A stretch of DNA of 8,243 nt. Origin: CAZFLD01 sp964519835 (GTDB lineage: Bacteria > Spirochaetota > Spirochaetia > DSM-27196 > CAZFLD01). Below the pieces are notes generated by a model. The model was not told the DNA's origin. It made no database searches and saw only the letters and a list, made by a program, of their open reading frames with translations. The stretch's first letter is position 1. Each line of letters opens with the position of its first letter. The stretch covers positions 1 through 8,243 of the forward strand of contig CAZFLD010000124.1 of assembly GCA_964519835.1 (NCBI GenBank). Reading direction: 5' to 3'. Shown one piece after another: positions 6,925 to 8,243 of the stretch. The translations under genes were made by a program, and so were the position numbers.

Positions 6925-7971
6925 GTGTCGATGAGTTCGAAGGAAGTCATGCATGCCGCGGTGGGTTTCAAGACGCCCGACCGTTTGCCGGTGAATATGG
7001 CGGCCTTGGGTTGGGCGGACTGCCACCAGATCGGCCTTGGACATCGATCCGGTCGGGTGTCAGGTGGACCGGGTCTCGATGAATGGGGTTGCCGTTGGGA
7101 ACGCTCCGCCGTCGAGAACATGGGGTATGTGAAGGGGCATCCGATAACAGACCTCAGGGACATCCCAACCCATCCATTTCCGGACCCGCGCGATTCCGAA
7201 AGGCTTGATCGTATTCACGCCCAACTCCGTGCACCGGAACTCGAAGGGAAGTACATCCTGCTGGGGCAGTTTATGATTCTGTTCGAGCGAATGCACTCGC
7301 TCCTTGGAATGGCGGAAGTCCTAGAAGGCCTCTACCTCCATCGCGAGGAGATGGAATCCCTCGCCAACAGGATCGTAGACTACAATGTTCGGACCATCGA
7401 GTTTCTCGGCAAGAATCTCCGAGGGAAGGTGGATAGCTACAGTGGCTCGGACGATTGGGGTACGCAATTGGCTTCGTTTATCAGTCCGGTGTTGTGGGAG
7501 GACTTTTTTCTACCGAAGTATGCAAGGATCTTTGGTGCCGCCAACGCTCAGGGTTGGAATGTGAGGCTGCACTCATGTGGTCGGATCAACGACCTGATTG
7601 CCCTTATGCGAGCGGCGGGCGTCAATCAGCTAAACCTGCAGCAACCGCGAGTCAATGGAATCGAAGAGCTTGGCCGGAGATTTGCTGGCCAAATCTGCAT
7701 CGAGTCCCTTTGTGATATTCAACAAACCCTCCCTAAGGGAGTCCCATCGGAGATTGCTGATGAAGCGGACTTGATATTGGAGCATCTCGCCACACCCGAG
7801 GGCGGGTTTGTCCTCTCCGACTACGGCGACTCCGGGGCAATTGGTGCGGATCCCACAGGCAAGCGAACAATGCTCGCGGCCTTTCTTGATCGAGACCCCT
7901 ACTCGGATGCATCGGGGGTGTCACACCCGGCTCGGGCAGCTTTGAAGTCGATTGGGACGTCCAAAAGATGA
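6925..7971 (+). CDS. Uroporphyrinogen-decarboxylase (URO-D) superfamily protein, methyltransferase-like, not HemE
   Basis: This 348-residue protein belongs to the URO-D / cobamide-methyltransferase superfamily. Supporting motifs are the N-terminal SSKEVMHAAVGFKTPDRLPV, the central DDWGTQ segment, LHSCGRINDLI, and the C-terminal TLPKGVPSEI with GGFVLSDYGD. It lacks the RQAGRY-type N-terminal motif of HemE, so haem synthesis is unlikely. His216-x-Cys218 matches the first two zinc ligands of MtaA/MtbA-type methyltransferases. The usual third Cys, in a late Gly-Cys, is absent and replaced by SDYGD; Cys258 and Cys263 are the only later cysteines. Proteins of this subgroup occur beside sugar transporters and glycosidases and are uncharacterised as far as I know. 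It starts 41 bp after the GH127 stop, so it is in the operon. Its TGA lies in an ATGA overlap with a 24-codon mini-ORF. A role in methyl transfer or demethylation of a glycan-derived compound is inference. Confidence 0.82.
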   Translation: MSMSSKEVMHAAVGFKTPDRLPVNMAALGWADCHQIGLGHRSGRVSGGPGLDEWGCRWERSAVENMGYVKGHPITDLRDIPTHPFPDPRDSERLDRIHAQLRAPELEGKYILLGQFMILFERMHSLLGMAEVLEGLYLHREEMESLANRIVDYNVRTIEFLGKNLRGKVDSYSGSDDWGTQLASFISPVLWEDFFLPKYARIFGAANAQGWNVRLHSCGRINDLIALMRAAGVNQLNLQQPRVNGIEELGRRFAGQICIESLCDIQQTLPKGVPSEIADEADLILEHLATPEGGFVLSDYGDSGAIGADPTGKRTMLAAFLDRDPYSDASGVSHPARAALKSIGTSKR

Positions 7972-8042
7972 CCGGGAGACGAATCTTTTGGTATCGGACG
8001 CAACTTCCGAAGATCTCCGGTCACGGGAAAACCAACCAGTGA
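7968..8042 (+). CDS. Possible 24-codon mini-ORF bridging the two URO-D genes
   Basis: An ATG at 7968 overlaps the upstream TGA (ATGA). The frame runs 24 codons to a TGA at 8040-8042, which overlaps the downstream GTG start (GTGA). The peptide is basic and aromatic (begins MTGRRIFWYR) and resembles no family I recognise. The ribosome site is poor (AAAAG two bases before). It may exist only to carry ribosomes across the gap to a gene that itself lacks a clear ribosome site, or it may be chance. Confidence that it is translated is low. Confidence 0.25.
   Translation: MTGRRIFWYRTQLPKISGHGKTNQ
7969..8023 (+). promoter_or_regulatory. Bulged intercistronic stem-loop between the two URO-D genes
   Basis: TGACCGGGAGA (7969-7979) pairs with TCTCCGGTCA (8014-8023): ten pairs with one bulged G. 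Inside the loop TCGGA (7994-7998) pairs with TCCGA (8006-8010) around seven bases. The upstream stop codon forms the base of the left arm, and the structure ends 15 bases before the downstream GTG. No T-run follows, so it is not an intrinsic terminator. A role in processing, or in setting the expression ratio of the two genes, is inference. Translation of the upstream gene to its stop would disturb the left arm. Confidence 0.55.
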
Positions 8043-8243
8043 AGGATCGCACGATACTTCGAGACCTCGCGGGTCGCTACGCCGAGATCGCTGCCGACCC
8101 TGATATGGACCGACGACGGCAACTCTGGCGCGACTTACACGCGTTCCGCGCGCCCCCTCCACCAATTCACGTCCGGCAGTACGCCTTCTCGGAACTCGAG
8201 GAGTCCCAGCTCCAGTGCACCGATCCTTTCAACAGATGTCTCG
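8039..8243 (+). CDS. Second URO-D-superfamily-like protein, N-terminal fragment (3' partial)
   Basis: An open frame begins at GTG 8039 and runs without a stop to the window end (68 codons seen). The translation has KDRTILRDLAGRYAEIAADP, then RRRQLWRDLHAFRAPPPPIHV, then LQCTDPFN. This resembles the N-terminal helical region of a group of URO-D-related proteins, often annotated only as 'uroporphyrinogen decarboxylase family', that begin with an 'LA..YAEIA..P...ERR.LWR..N.L.P.RP' pattern. That pattern differs from the N-terminus of the preceding gene, so this is a distinct paralogue and not a duplicate. The catalytic part is outside the window. It lies 67 bp after the first URO-D gene, with no clear ribosome site, and its GTG overlaps the mini-ORF stop. 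Family call is moderate; function is unknown. Confidence 0.62.
   Translation, partial: MKDRTILRDLAGRYAEIAADPDMDRRRQLWRDLHAFRAPPPPIHVRQYAFSELEESQLQCTDPFNRCL

Noticed and set aside
6925..7971. Annotation as HemE, the haem-pathway uroporphyrinogen decarboxylase
   Set aside because: The HemE N-terminal RQAGRY-type motif is missing, a His-x-Cys motif is present, and the operon context is sugar metabolism.

Overview
The window is a single-strand (+) block of carbohydrate-utilisation genes. The base composition looks moderately GC-rich by eye. The organism is probably a free-living spirochaete (Spirochaetota) or a close didermic relative. The main clue is the solute-binding protein's signal sequence, which ends in an Ala/Trp-Ala followed by Ala-Gly-Gly-Ser-Glu. 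That ending is typical of periplasmic sugar-binding proteins from Spirochaeta/Treponema-type bacteria. It has no lipobox cysteine, as expected of a soluble periplasmic protein. The assignment rests on this style and on gene content, not on a marker gene.

Layout: (1) positions 1-1482 hold the 3' half of a glycoside hydrolase family 2 (beta-mannosidase-like) gene. It starts left of the window and appears to be broken by one missing base near 317-321. (2) 1479-2996 encodes a long CUT1-type extracellular solute-binding protein. (3) 3068-3973 and 3973-4863 encode two binding-protein-dependent permeases of the LplB and LplC/YtcP type. (4) 4898-6883 encodes a GH127/DUF1680 (beta-L-arabinofuranosidase-family) protein with the zinc-thiolate residues in place. 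(5) 6925-7971 encodes a uroporphyrinogen-decarboxylase (URO-D) superfamily protein that is not HemE. (6) 8039 to the window end holds the start of a second, different URO-D-like protein. No intergenic gap exceeds 75 bp, and ATGA, TAATG and GTGA junctions occur, so this looks like one operon. No promoter, intrinsic terminator, tRNA, rRNA, mobile element or CRISPR was seen.

How it may work together: the binding protein and two permeases import an oligosaccharide. The ATPase is not encoded here and is probably a shared MsmX/UgpC-type protein. The GH127 protein has no signal peptide and should act in the cytoplasm; the GH2 enzyme probably does too. The unexplained part is the pair of URO-D-family genes joined to the glycosidases. 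The superfamily contains cobamide-dependent methyltransferases, so a reasonable hypothesis is that the operon processes an O-methylated or otherwise decorated plant glycan. The sequence alone does not prove this.

The junctions between genes hold RNA structure. There are two hairpins just before the binding-protein start, a perfect 10-bp hairpin between the binding protein and the first permease, and a bulged 10-bp stem that fills most of the gap between the two URO-D genes and overlaps a 24-codon mini-ORF.
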